Shown: positions 6,327 through 14,549 of the stretch, in pieces | Layout: each line of letters starts with the position of its first letter | How positions within the stretch are numbered: position 1 is the first letter of the stretch | Assembly (NCBI RefSeq): GCF_938045775.1 | Contig: NZ_CALIBH010000188.1 | Location: 1 to 19,996 of the forward strand | Length of the DNA: 19,996 nucleotides | Reading direction: 5' to 3' | From: an uncultured Campylobacter sp. | GTDB taxonomy: Bacteria; Campylobacterota; Campylobacteria; Campylobacterales; Campylobacteraceae | Position numbers and translations under genes: made by a program | Notes under the pieces: model-generated | The model's database searches: none | What the model saw: only the letters and a program-made list of their open reading frames with translations | Told to the model about the DNA's origin: nothing

Positions 6327-7373
6327 TTAGCGCAGCCGCTCTTTTAAAATCTTCCAAGTCCCTGGCATTGCCAGCAGTCCATTATGCGGCGCATCTGGTA
6401 TTTCATAAAATAGATCGCCCTCTTTAAGAAATCCCGCAAGATCACGGCAGTGGTGCACCGGTATCAGCTCGTCGGCGGCTCCGTGGATGAGCGTGATCTG
6501 AGTGCCGCGTGCCGCTTGCAAAAATTCCGAGGTCGGAATCTTATAGCGGATCAAAAATTTCGGTACGAAGGGGATTTTTTCGTGCGCGAGCCGCTCGAAG
6601 CTAAAATATGGCGCGAGCAAAATCAGCCGCGCTGCATCCCACTTCGCAGCCTGCTGTGCCGCGATGCCGCTTCCGATCGAGTAGCCTATCATCGCGAGCC
6701 TCTTGGGCGAATGCTGCGCCAAAACGTAACGGCTCATCGCATCGGCGCTCGCAAAAAGCTGCTGCTGCGATGAAATTTTGCCGTCCGATTTGCCGTAGCC
6801 CGGGTAATCGAAAATATAAAAATCGTATCCCAAAGCCGCAAAATCCGCGCCGTATGCGCCCCAGCCGCTCACGTCGCCGAAGTTGCCGTGAAAGAACAAA
6901 ATCGCGCCTTTAGGCTCTGCCGCACTAAATTTCAGCCCGTTTATCAACCCGCCCTCAAACGGGATATTGATCTCTTGAAATTTTATCGCAGCGGAGTTTG
7001 CATTATTGCCCGCATCGCCGCTTCCTGCAGCGTTTTCACCGACGCGCTCGGAGCTAGTTTGAGCGTTTTTGTTTTTGATCTCGCCCGCTACGGCGCCGTT
7101 TTCTTTTACGCCACCCTCCACAGAAGCGTTTTCGTCCGCGACGCGGCTTGTCGCCGCACTATTTTGCGTAGCGGACGTCAATGCCTCTAAATGCTCGCCG
7201 TTCTCTGGCGCATTCACAAGTCCGATGAATTCGGAATTTTCAAAGCTAAATTTGAAGTTTTTATCTAACGGCTCGCCCAAAAATATCAGCCGCTCCTGAA
7301 AGATATAAAGTCCCGCCACGATCGCCGCATAAAGGCACGCCGCGATAATACACAGCCTAAGTAAAACCCTCAT
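6327..7373 (-). CDS. Membrane-anchored alpha/beta hydrolase (BEM46/ABHD13-like) with low-complexity linker
   Basis: The 348-residue protein starts with an uncleaved-looking signal anchor (about 5-25, followed by FQERLIFLG), typical of this hydrolase group. Residues 58-128 form a Glu/Asn/Ala/Ser-rich linker with no predicted fold, absent from ordinary members of about 250-280 residues. The hydrolase domain follows: oxyanion FFHGNFG (160-166), nucleophile elbow IGYSIGSG (Ser232), Asp301 in GAADELIP and His330 in APHN. The triad is complete, so an active serine hydrolase facing the periplasm is likely; the substrate is unknown. ATG at 7373 has AAAGGA upstream. It lies 68 bases after the Nudix gene and probably shares its transcript, although a hairpin occupies the gap. 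Confidence 0.88.
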   Translation of the reverse strand: MRVLLRLCIIAACLYAAIVAGLYIFQERLIFLGEPLDKNFKFSFENSEFIGLVNAPENGEHLEALTSATQNSAATSRVADENASVEGGVKENGAVAGEIKNKNAQTSSERVGENAAGSGDAGNNANSAAIKFQEINIPFEGGLINGLKFSAAEPKGAILFFHGNFGDVSGWGAYGADFAALGYDFYIFDYPGYGKSDGKISSQQQLFASADAMSRYVLAQHSPKRLAMIGYSIGSGIAAQQAAKWDAARLILLAPYFSFERLAHEKIPFVPKFLIRYKIPTSEFLQAARGTQITLIHGAADELIPVHHCRDLAGFLKEGDLFYEIPDAPHNGLLAMPGTWKILKERLR

Positions 7374-7396
7374 CGCCGTCCTTTAAAATTTAAAGC

Positions 7397-7438
7397 CGAG
7401 ACGCAAAAATGCGCAGCAGCACGCGAAATTCCGTCTCG
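7397..7438 (-). other. Stem-loop between Nudix and hydrolase genes
   Basis: CGAGACG (7397-7403) and CGTCTCG (7432-7438) are perfect 7-base complementary arms separated by 28 bases, directly after the Nudix stop codon. No T-run follows on the minus strand (GCTTTAAATTTT), so it may be a weak terminator, an mRNA processing element or chance. Confidence 0.35.
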
Positions 7439-7441
7439 CCA

Positions 7442-8029
7442 CTAAGCTTTAAACTCGCTCAAAAACCACTGAAACGCCAAGATCAGCCCCGGCGCGCGCA
7501 CAATCTTTTCATCGAACATAAACTCTCGCGCCTTGGCCGCAGGCAGGTAGAAAAGCTCGATTTTCTCACCGTCCACGCCGCCGCCGCGACCTAGCTTCAT
7601 CGATTCGTCGATACGCGCGAAGTATAAAATTTGACGGTTCGCCGCAAAGCCCAGAGCGCTGTAGTAGCTCGTGATAAATTTCAGATCCTTCACGGCATAG
7701 CCCGTCTCCTCGAGCACCTCTTCGATCGCCGTTTGCTCCTCGCTGATACCTTTGTCTAAAATGCCCGCGCAAAGCTCATAGGTGTAGCCCTTCTCGGGCG
7801 AATTTATTAAATTTTCCTCTTGATAAAACCACACGCTGGGTCGAAACTGCTTGACAAGCAAAAGCGCATCGCGCTGCGTATGGTAGAGCAAAATCGAGAC
7901 GCTATCGTGCACCTTGACGCAGTCCCACGCGCGCGCCACGCCGTCCATTTCAAAATTTAAGCGAAAGGGTTTAACGAAATTTGAGCTTTTAAGCTCGGAA
8001 ATTTTAAAATTTTTTATAGTAGTATCCAC
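7442..8029 (-). CDS. Nudix hydrolase, nucleotide-sugar / ADP-ribose pyrophosphatase-like
   Basis: The 195-residue protein carries a Nudix motif starting at Gly89 and ending with EEVLEETGY (103-111). The canonical Arg before the first Glu is Glu here and the usual upstream Glu is displaced, as in the NUDT14-like nucleoside-diphosphate-sugar hydrolases whose ELCAG(I/L)-DK lead-in (85-93) it shares. A role in cleaning up ADP-ribose or nucleotide sugars is the family expectation; the substrate cannot be read from sequence. The start is GTG at 8029 with AGGAC seven bases upstream, inside the end of mgtE (16-base overlap), so it is coupled to the magnesium transporter gene. Confidence 0.9.
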   Translation of the reverse strand: MDTTIKNFKISELKSSNFVKPFRLNFEMDGVARAWDCVKVHDSVSILLYHTQRDALLLVKQFRPSVWFYQEENLINSPEKGYTYELCAGILDKGISEEQTAIEEVLEETGYAVKDLKFITSYYSALGFAANRQILYFARIDESMKLGRGGGVDGEKIELFYLPAAKAREFMFDEKIVRAPGLILAFQWFLSEFKA

Positions 8030-9393
8030 GTCGCAAGTCCTAAAAAGCTAAAAAATCCCACGATGTCCGTTACTGTGGTAAGCAGCACGGAGCTGCCGAC
8101 GGCTGGGTCGATATTTAATTTTTTAAGCGTGATCGGAATGACGGCGCCAAAAAGCCCCGCAAGAGTTAAATTTAGCACCATCGACATCGCAATTACCAGC
8201 CCCAAAAGCTTAATGCCGAACCAAAAATACGCCACAAACCCCATCAGCGTGGCAAAAATGAGACCGTTTATAAAAGCGATCGTGATCTCGCGAAAGAGAA
8301 CCTGTTTTTTGTCTTTAAACGCTATCTCGCCCAAGGCTAGGCGGCGCACGGTTACGGTAAGCGCCTGCGTGCCGGTGTTACCGCCCATGGAGGCGACTAT
8401 TGGCATAAGCACGGCGAGCGCGACCAGTTTTTCGATAGTGGCGTCAAAAAGCCCGATGATCGTCGAGCTTACGATCGCCGTACATAAATTTACCGCTAGC
8501 CACACAGCGCGCGCGCGGCCTGCTTTAAAGATCGTAGTCTCGTCGTCTTCGGCTTCGTCATCGACGCCCGCGAGGTTGTAAATTTGCTCGGTGGCGCGCT
8601 CTTGGATGAGATCGTGGATATCGTCGGCGGTGATACGCCCGATGAGTATGCCGCCCACGTCGACAACAGGGATGACGTTAAGATCGAATTCTTCAAAGTC
8701 CTTGATTACGTCGTCGATCTTGTCGGTATCGGTGGCGAAGTGGATTTTGTTTTCGGCGCCGAATTTTTGTGAAATTTGCTCCAACGTGAGTGAAAAATCG
8801 TATAAAATCAGATCAGACGTCGAAAAGGTAGTAAGCAGATGCCCCTTTTTATCGAGCACGAAGAGCTGAAAGACGTTCTCGATCTCGTCCTTTTCGCGCA
8901 TAACGCGCAGCATCTCGACCGCCTGCCCCAGGGTCTGATCCTGCCTAGCGCTAAAGACCTCGGTCTGCATATACGCGCCCGCCTCATCTTCGCTATATTT
9001 GGAGATAGTAAGAATATCGTGGCGATCATCCTCGTCAAGCCCATAGAAAATCTGCTCGGCCTTGTCCTCGTCGATTTCGCCGATGTTTTGCAAAAGCTCC
9101 GCCTGATCGTCGCTTTCGAGCTCCTCGATCGCTTTGACGATCTTTTCGTGAGGCAGAGTTTCGATGACGTCCTCGAGCATATGCTCGGGCATCTCAAGCG
9201 CAGCATCGGCAAGATCCTCAGGATCTAGCTTTTTTAAGAATTCTACGTATTTTTCTTCGTCGTGCTTCTTTAGAGTTTTTAAATGCTCCGTAAGATCGGC
9301 GGCACTCAGCTCATGCTCAAGCGTATCGCCTAGATGCGCATCAAGAAGCGCCTTAGCTTCCTCGACGTCGTCCAGCTGCTCTTTATTTTCCAT
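8014..9393 (-). CDS. mgtE: Magnesium transporter MgtE
   Basis: MgtE is a dimeric Mg2+ channel of the inner membrane gated by cytoplasmic Mg2+. All parts are present in its 459 residues: an acidic helical N domain (1-135, with KKLDPEDLADAALEMP), two CBS domains (about 137-200 and 205-265, ending in GRITADDIHDLI), a connecting acidic stretch, and five transmembrane helices from about 295. The pore signature PIVASMGGNTGTQ (331-343) and the conserved Asp in TDIVGFF (Asp443) are intact. The N domain is full length. ATG at 9393 has AAGG upstream and lies 8 bases after the M23 peptidase stop, so the two are in one operon. Confidence 0.95.
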   Translation of the reverse strand: MENKEQLDDVEEAKALLDAHLGDTLEHELSAADLTEHLKTLKKHDEEKYVEFLKKLDPEDLADAALEMPEHMLEDVIETLPHEKIVKAIEELESDDQAELLQNIGEIDEDKAEQIFYGLDEDDRHDILTISKYSEDEAGAYMQTEVFSARQDQTLGQAVEMLRVMREKDEIENVFQLFVLDKKGHLLTTFSTSDLILYDFSLTLEQISQKFGAENKIHFATDTDKIDDVIKDFEEFDLNVIPVVDVGGILIGRITADDIHDLIQERATEQIYNLAGVDDEAEDDETTIFKAGRARAVWLAVNLCTAIVSSTIIGLFDATIEKLVALAVLMPIVASMGGNTGTQALTVTVRRLALGEIAFKDKKQVLFREITIAFINGLIFATLMGFVAYFWFGIKLLGLVIAMSMVLNLTLAGLFGAVIPITLKKLNIDPAVGSSVLLTTVTDIVGFFSFLGLATWILL

Positions 9394-9401
9394 TTTTGGC
9401 C

Positions 9402-10571
9402 TTAATTTATCGTGATAAGCGACTCGTAGTTTTCAAATTTAGCAGGGTTTTTCGAGCCGTCTTTAGCCGCAGCCATTCTAGCGTCCATATCTTTGACGAG
9501 AGCTTTAAATTTAAGTTCTTCGGCGCTTATGACGTTAGTTTTTTCAATCTTGACTACCTTAAGCGGATCTATAGCCTGCTTATTTTTATAAAGTCCGAAG
9601 TGCAGATGCGGTCCAGAACTAAGCCCAGTCGAGCCCACATAAGCGATTAACTGACCTTGCTTGACACTAACGCCTGCTTTTGTGCCGCTAGCAAAGCCGC
9701 TAAGATGCGCATAAAGGGTGCTGATGCCGCCGCCGTGATTGATTTCGACGGTATTGCCGTAGCCGTTTTTACGCCCTACAAAGCTAATCTTGCCCGCCCC
9801 TGCGGCATTTACCCTAGTGCCTTTGGGGGCTGCATAATCTACGCCTAAGTGCGCGCGATATCGCTTTAAAATCGGATGAAATCTTTTAGGGGTAAAATAC
9901 GATGAAATTCTAGTATAAACAAGCGGCGTGATAAGTAGAAAAGATTCGACCTTTTTACCGCTTCGGTCGTAGTATTTATCATCGAAAAAATATAGCGATT
10001 TGGGCTTTTTATTTTCCTCGATCATTCCTGCGGTGATATTTACTCCGCCAAAAGGCTTGCCAAGGCGCGTTTTTTGCTCGTATAGGATCACGAGCCGATC
10101 GCCTTTTTGTAGCTTTTTAAAATTTACCTCATTTTTAAAAACAAGCATAAACTCATTCGCTAAAGCCGCATTGCCCGTAGCTTTGATGATATCTTGATAG
10201 GGTGAGCTTTCGATCTGAATTCCTAAAGAGTAGCTGTTTTCCTCATAAACTATCGGAGTATAAACGAATCTAAAAGTGCCGAATTTATCGCGGTAGATGT
10301 GGATCTGAAGCTCCTCGCTGACAGGGATTAACAGCTGAGAGACGCGACCTGCTGGATCACGCAAAATTTGACACTCCACGCCAGCTCGCACCTCAGCGGC
10401 AAGCTCCTGATCCTCTTTATCCAGGTCATAATATACAGACGCGGGAATGCCCGCAGTTTCCATAAATTGCAGAAGACTCACGCCATCGGGCCAGGCAAAC
10501 TTCTCTACGCTGGGGTTGTTCGCAAAAACTACGCCTATCCACAGAAAAAGCAATATAAAAATTCTAGTCAT
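9402..10571 (-). CDS. M23 peptidoglycan endopeptidase, Csd3/Pgp3-like
   Basis: A 389-residue exported zinc peptidase with a signal peptide (about 1-17, ending VFA). The first 210 residues resemble the regulatory domains of Helicobacter Csd3/HdpA and Campylobacter Pgp3, which trim peptidoglycan and set helical cell shape. The LytM/M23 domain spans about 225-340, with zinc ligands in HLGVD (His241, Asp245) and HLHFG (His324), and the catalytic YAHL (His289). The C-terminal tail continues to 389, ending near MDARMAAAKDG. The ATG has a weak ribosome site. It heads the mgtE-Nudix-hydrolase group and is divergent from the PgbA-like gene. Assignment to Csd3/Pgp3 rather than Csd1/Csd2 is based on length and N-terminal pattern from memory. 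Confidence 0.9.
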   Translation of the reverse strand: MTRIFILLFLWIGVVFANNPSVEKFAWPDGVSLLQFMETAGIPASVYYDLDKEDQELAAEVRAGVECQILRDPAGRVSQLLIPVSEELQIHIYRDKFGTFRFVYTPIVYEENSYSLGIQIESSPYQDIIKATGNAALANEFMLVFKNEVNFKKLQKGDRLVILYEQKTRLGKPFGGVNITAGMIEENKKPKSLYFFDDKYYDRSGKKVESFLLITPLVYTRISSYFTPKRFHPILKRYRAHLGVDYAAPKGTRVNAAGAGKISFVGRKNGYGNTVEINHGGGISTLYAHLSGFASGTKAGVSVKQGQLIAYVGSTGLSSGPHLHFGLYKNKQAIDPLKVVKIEKTNVISAEELKFKALVKDMDARMAAAKDGSKNPAKFENYESLITIN

Positions 10572-10606
10572 ATAAAAACCGCTTTGAAATATTATTTTAA
10601 GGCGGG

Positions 10607-10612
10607 ATTGTA
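10607..10612 (-). promoter_or_regulatory. Possible -10 box (TACAAT) for the M23-mgtE operon
   Basis: TACAAT on the minus strand lies 36 bases before the M23 ATG, preceded by a T-rich stretch (CGTTTTTTCGT), as is common for Campylobacter sigma-70 promoters that lack a -35 box. One mismatch to TATAAT. Confidence 0.4.
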
Positions 10613-10675
10613 ACGAAAAAACGCTTATATTTCGTAAATACCGCGGAATTTTATCGCTAATTTCAAAGTTTTATG

Positions 10676-10681
10676 TATAAT
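10676..10681 (+). promoter_or_regulatory. -10 box (TATAAT) for the PgbA-like gene and glcD
   Basis: A perfect TATAAT with an extended TTATG in front lies 30 bases upstream of the TTG start, within the divergent spacer 10572-10710. The upstream TTTCAAAGTTT is T-rich as in Campylobacter promoters. Confidence 0.65.
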
Positions 10682-10710
10682 TAGCCGAAATTTTATTCAG
10701 GAGCAGAATT

Positions 10711-11439
10711 TTGAAAAAAGCTTTACTTATTTTAGGTCTATTTTTAAGCGCGGCGATAGGGGCGGAATTTAACATGCCGCGATACGAAACCGCCCTACTT
10801 AGCGTAAAGGATGGTTCGGGCGAGATCACAGATAGCCCTACGATTGCCGTAGGTAGCAGTGGAGTAGTGATGCATAATTTCGGTAGCGGCGCAAGCTCCA
10901 TCATCGCGCGCGCAGTCGTGACGCAAAAAAGCGCAGGCAAGGCAAAGGTGCGATTTGAGGTTTTTGATATGTTAGCTCAAGAGGCGCTACCGCTGCCTAA
11001 AATTTTACCCTCAAGCGGCGATAAAGTGATCTTAAATTTCCTCTATGACCGCGCCATAATCGTCGCGCCTAACGCTGAAATTTATGAGCAGGTTATCAAG
11101 GCTTTTCCGAATATAAATTTTATCCACCCAGATCTTGGCGGCGCCTATCTTAGCTACAACCACAAGCCAAACCCGAGCCGTGACGATTTTCGTAAAATTT
11201 GCGCGCAAAACAGCGCCGGACTGATTTTTATCGCGATGGATAAACAAGGTGTATTTGCCGACTGCGGTAGTTTCAAGCCTTTGCGTACGTTTGCTAGCGG
11301 CAGCGTAGCTTATTATCAGCTGCCATTTTACTCGCGCGTGGGCGAGATAAAGACCGTCATTTGGGACTTTACTAACGGCCCGATCAGCGATTACGACAAA
11401 CACTACCGCTATTTGCTGGGCTTAGACGGCGATGAATAG
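10711..11439 (+). CDS. PgbA-type plasminogen-binding N-terminal domain protein
   Basis: The 242-residue exported protein has a signal peptide (about 1-18: KKALLILGLFLSAAIGA then EF). It matches the family annotated as plasminogen-binding N-terminal domain proteins (PgbA_N), described from Helicobacter pylori PgbA and common in Campylobacterota. The name comes from H. pylori host-plasminogen binding; the H. pylori binding activity is attributed to lysine-rich C-terminal parts that are not evident here, so the general role is uncertain. The start is TTG, fixed by AGGAG (10699-10703) seven bases upstream and by the signal peptide beginning exactly there. It overlaps glcD by 8 bases and is cotranscribed with it, an arrangement that does not explain its function. 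Confidence 0.82.
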   Translation: MKKALLILGLFLSAAIGAEFNMPRYETALLSVKDGSGEITDSPTIAVGSSGVVMHNFGSGASSIIARAVVTQKSAGKAKVRFEVFDMLAQEALPLPKILPSSGDKVILNFLYDRAIIVAPNAEIYEQVIKAFPNINFIHPDLGGAYLSYNHKPNPSRDDFRKICAQNSAGLIFIAMDKQGVFADCGSFKPLRTFASGSVAYYQLPFYSRVGEIKTVIWDFTNGPISDYDKHYRYLLGLDGDE

Positions 11440-12814
11440 CGCCGCGCGAGCGTTTTTTACAAATCTATTAGGCGCGGATAATGCCTATTTTGACGAGGCT
11501 CATCGCACAGCATACTGCTACGACGCGACGAAAAGACGCTGCCTGCCGGACGGCGTGCTTTTCCCGCGAAGTGAGGACGATGTCAGTCAAATTTTAAAAT
11601 TCTGCAACGAAAATTTAATCCCTGTAGTTCCAAGAGGCGCAGGTAGCGGTTTTACGGGTGGATCTTTAGCCGCAAACGGCGGAGTGATTTTGGCATTTGA
11701 AAAACATATGAATAAAATTCTAGAAATCGACATGCAAAATCTACTCGCCGTAGTCCAACCCGGCTGCATAAATATCGATCTGCAAAAAGCAGCCGCAGTG
11801 CACGGGCTTTTTTATCCGCCCGATCCCGCAAGCCAGGATTATTCCACGCTAGGAGGCAATGTCGCCGAAAACTCCGGCGGTATGCGCGCCGCAAAATACG
11901 GCATCACCAAAGACTACGTAATGGCACTGCGTGCGGTACTGCCTAACGGAGAGGTGATCCGAGCGGGCAAACGCACTATCAAAGATGTCACAGGCTTCAA
12001 CGTGGCAGGAATTTTAATCGCAAGCGAAGGTGCGCTTGCCGTCATCACCGAAATCACGCTCAAACTAATCCCAATGCCAAAGCTTAAAAAAACCGCGATG
12101 GGCGTTTTCCCTAGCGTAGATGCAGCAATGAATGCCGTGTATAAGACAATGGCAGCCGGTATCACGCCCGTGGCGATGGAATTTTTAGACGCGCTGTGCA
12201 TAGCCGCGGTCGAGGAGAAATTTCATAAAGGCTTGCCGAAGGGTGCGGGCGCGATTTTGATCTGCGAAACAGACGGCAATTTAGAAGCAGTGCTTTTGGA
12301 GGAGCTCGCGCTCATAAAAGAAATTTTCGTTCAAAACGGCGCGAGCGACTTTCGCGTCGCAGAAAGCGAAGAAGAGCGTGCGGGCATTTGGTTTGCGAGA
12401 CGCAACTGCTCGCAGGCGATCAATATCTACGGCACGCTTAAGCTAAATGAGGACATCACCGTTCCGCGCTCGCAGCTGCCCGAGCTACTGCGCCGTATCG
12501 CGCGCATCGGCGATAAATACGGCGTGCGCGTGCCCTGCTTCGGGCACACGGGCGACGGCAATGTCCACACCAACGTCATGATCGCCGACAAAAAGGACGA
12601 AGCTCAGGTGCGACGCGGACATGACGCGATCACCGAAATTTTCAAAGCTGCAGTTGGTCTTGGCGGTACGCTCAGCGGCGAGCACGGCATCGGGCTAAGC
12701 AAAGCAGAATTTATGCCACTAGCTTTTAGCGCAGCAGAGATGGAGCTATTTCGCGCAATCAAAAGGGCTTTCGATCCAAAAGGCATCTTAAATCCCGGAA
12801 AAATGGGGCTTTAA
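11432..12814 (+). CDS. glcD: FAD-linked oxidase, glycolate oxidase / D-lactate dehydrogenase subunit GlcD
   Basis: The 460-residue flavoprotein of the GlcD family oxidises a 2-hydroxyacid (glycolate or D-lactate) and passes electrons to the membrane chain. FAD-binding PCMH motifs are PRGAGSGFTGG (67-77), DPASQDYSTLGGNVAENSGG (131-150) and KYGITKDYV (155-163); the C-terminal FAD-oxidase domain has GHTGDGNVH (371-379) and GEHGIGLSK (416-424). It is of normal length. No glcE or glcF neighbour is present, so the partner iron-sulfur subunit must be elsewhere, or the protein acts alone as a D-lactate dehydrogenase. The ATG is coupled to the PgbA-like gene. No terminator is evident downstream. Confidence 0.92.
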   Translation: MNSAARAFFTNLLGADNAYFDEAHRTAYCYDATKRRCLPDGVLFPRSEDDVSQILKFCNENLIPVVPRGAGSGFTGGSLAANGGVILAFEKHMNKILEIDMQNLLAVVQPGCINIDLQKAAAVHGLFYPPDPASQDYSTLGGNVAENSGGMRAAKYGITKDYVMALRAVLPNGEVIRAGKRTIKDVTGFNVAGILIASEGALAVITEITLKLIPMPKLKKTAMGVFPSVDAAMNAVYKTMAAGITPVAMEFLDALCIAAVEEKFHKGLPKGAGAILICETDGNLEAVLLEELALIKEIFVQNGASDFRVAESEEERAGIWFARRNCSQAINIYGTLKLNEDITVPRSQLPELLRRIARIGDKYGVRVPCFGHTGDGNVHTNVMIADKKDEAQVRRGHDAITEIFKAAVGLGGTLSGEHGIGLSKAEFMPLAFSAAEMELFRAIKRAFDPKGILNPGKMGL

Positions 12815-13447
12815 ATTAGGATCGTCATCCAACTTCTACGGTGATTTGAAATCGATTTATCCCACTTATCTCATCTAAAATTTTACTTTCTTACAATATG
12901 CCTACTTAAAATTTATCTTGCTTGCAATTTAGCTTATTTACAGGCTAATTCGAGTTAGTTTTAAGCTTGATCTACCCATTTACAGATCGATTTTGCTTGC
13001 TTTGCGATGAATAATTTTACTTGTTTATTGATAGATTTCATCCACTTGATAATTGATTTTACTTACTTCGCAGATTGATTACCTTGTGCGATCTTTTTCG
13101 GATATTTTTGCCATATCAGCTGTGATTACATAGCTACTCGCTAGTTTGCGCAATTTTTTCTCTTTCAGGGATGCACTAAGATTATGATGAAATCCCTATA
13201 TCGCGATGGATAAGTCTATGACAAGTCAAAATTCTGTCAATAAAATCCACAGCATAGATTAAATTCTAACTTCCAAGATACTGAAATTTTAAAATCACTA
13301 TCTATCGATATTATCGCAATATGCGAAATTTCAGCAATAAAATTTAAAGACGAAATTCCACGGAATTTCATAAAATCCTATAAAGCTCCGCAAAATTTCT
13401 ACGCTAATTTCGATCTCACCGTATTATCATCTAGCTAGCCCTGCCAT
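12815..13447. other. 633-bp gene-free stretch with a degenerate ~21-bp repeat
   Basis: The stretch lies between convergent glcD and the Hcp-like gene. No gene is supported. It is AT-rich compared with its neighbours. A degenerate repeat occupies about 12968-13080. About ten RAATTY hexamers occur, most of them in the last 250 bp. An inverted repeat GAAATTCC (13352-13359) / GGAATTTC (13362-13369) with a two-base spacer lies downstream of the Hcp-like gene. No T-tailed terminator was found for either convergent gene. Confidence 0.6.
12968..13080. repeat. Degenerate ~21-bp repeat
   Basis: Units of the type GATTTTACTTGCTTCGCAGAT start near 12989, 13013, 13034 and 13055, spaced 21-24 bases, with a possible diverged unit at about 12968. 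Identity between units is only moderate. On the minus strand one frame gives a short Lys-rich reading of about 28 codons without stops, so it may be the remnant of a repetitive gene. Confidence 0.35.
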
Positions 13448-14134
13448 CTATTTAGTAGCATTAGCCTCGCTTGCATTTATTTTATTCATCGCAGCTACTA
13501 CGTTGCAGCTAAACTCAGCTCCCAGCTTGCAGGCTTTGTCGTAGTAGATCATCGCCTTATCCAGATCTGGCTCGCCAAATTCCTTCTTTGAATACGCTAG
13601 CCCAACCCTTTGGCATCCCTCTGCCAAAGCAGCATCGCAAGATTTGAGGAAAAACTTAAGAGCGCCCTGATAGTCTTTTTCTTCGTAGCTAGCGACCGCA
13701 GCGTTTAAGCAGCCCTCGCCTAGTCCCAAATCGCATGATTTGGCAAAAAATGCGAACGTATTTTTCTTATCGGCATTTTTATAAGAGATTATCGCGGCGT
13801 TGTAGCAAGCTTTGGCAGCTCCCAGCTCGCACGCTTTGGAATAAAACCGCGCGGACTTGCCCTTATCTTTTGTAGTTTTATATAAATTTTGCTCGTCATA
13901 ATATAAATCCCCCGCGATAGCACAGCTATTTTCTAGCCCCGCTTCACAAGCTTTTTCAAACGGCTTTTTTGCCGCCTCATAATCGCGCTCCTCAAGCAAA
14001 TACGCTCCGTAGTCTTCGCACGAATTAGCCCTACCGATGCCGCATCCGACAAACGAGACCCCTTGCGGGAAAAATATCTGCGCGAGCAAGTAGGCTGCTA
14101 CGATTAGTGCGGTAATCGACGCTAAGATTTTCAT
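13448..14134 (-). CDS. Hcp-like cysteine-rich Sel1-repeat protein
   Basis: The 228-residue protein has an N-terminal hydrophobic segment (about 5-23) that would export or anchor it, then a ladder of Sel1/TPR-like helical repeats. Six cysteine pairs, each with exactly seven residues between (31/39, 63/71, 102/110, 134/142, 166/174, 202/210), match the disulfide-stapled helix pairs of Helicobacter cysteine-rich proteins (Hcp). Repeat spacing is 32-39 residues. Hcp proteins are secreted or periplasmic, bind protein or cell-wall ligands, and some bind beta-lactams weakly. A periplasmic location is expected so that the disulfides form. A strong promoter and ribosome site (AAAAGGAGC) precede the ATG. 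It appears monocistronic. Confidence 0.88.
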   Translation of the reverse strand: MKILASITALIVAAYLLAQIFFPQGVSFVGCGIGRANSCEDYGAYLLEERDYEAAKKPFEKACEAGLENSCAIAGDLYYDEQNLYKTTKDKGKSARFYSKACELGAAKACYNAAIISYKNADKKNTFAFFAKSCDLGLGEGCLNAAVASYEEKDYQGALKFFLKSCDAALAEGCQRVGLAYSKKEFGEPDLDKAMIYYDKACKLGAEFSCNVVAAMNKINASEANATK

Positions 14135-14161
14135 TTTTGCTCCTTTTAAATTTTAAAAATA

Positions 14162-14167
14162 ATTATA
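14162..14167 (-). promoter_or_regulatory. -10 box (TATAAT) of the Hcp-like gene
   Basis: A perfect TATAAT on the minus strand, preceded by CTTTTTGC, lies 27 bases upstream of the ATG. This fits the Campylobacter sigma-70 consensus (T-rich, GC, TATAAT) and implies a 5' leader of about 20 bases. Confidence 0.7.
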
Positions 14168-14264
14168 GCAAAAAGCGAGGGATAAAATTTTAATTTTTGA
14201 TAATAGCTGTGAAATTTCCGGCGAAATTCCTGCAAAATTCCTATCAAAATCCCAAGCAAAATTT

Positions 14265-14549
14265 TTGAATAAAATTCTAAACGGAACTTTGAGCGGAATT
14301 TCAAAAAGACAAATTAAAATTTTAATTGCAAGATTGTTTTTATGGCTGGCTGCCCCACTTTTTTACTCGCACGTCTATGCGGCATCCACGGCGCCTGCAG
14401 TATTTATAATAAAGCATTTAATCCTGAGGTCTGAAACACCTACGGACTCTACAATGGTAATTTATCAGGGCGACAATCTAATGCGTAAAATATTTTGTTG
14501 CATACCAAGCCCGCGACAAGCATCTTGCCACGCCCTAGAAAACTTTTGA
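14265..14549 (+). CDS. Doubtful small exported protein or gene remnant
   Basis: A 94-codon open frame starts with TTG and has no recognisable ribosome site. After a basic start (KRQIK) comes a convincing signal-peptide-like stretch LFLWLAAPLFYSHVYA (about 27-42), with a possible cut after VYA. The 52 residues beyond show no recognisable family and include two Cys-rich spots. RAATTY sites overlap the start region. It could be the 5' remnant of a lost surface-protein gene, a real small secreted protein, or chance. I do not recognise it. Confidence 0.2.
   Translation: MNKILNGTLSGISKRQIKILIARLFLWLAAPLFYSHVYAASTAPAVFIIKHLILRSETPTDSTMVIYQGDNLMRKIFCCIPSPRQASCHALENF

Noticed and set aside
8063..8581. 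172-codon open frame on plus, opposite mgtE
   Set aside because: It mirrors the transmembrane part of mgtE, whose full set of motifs leaves no doubt about the coding strand.
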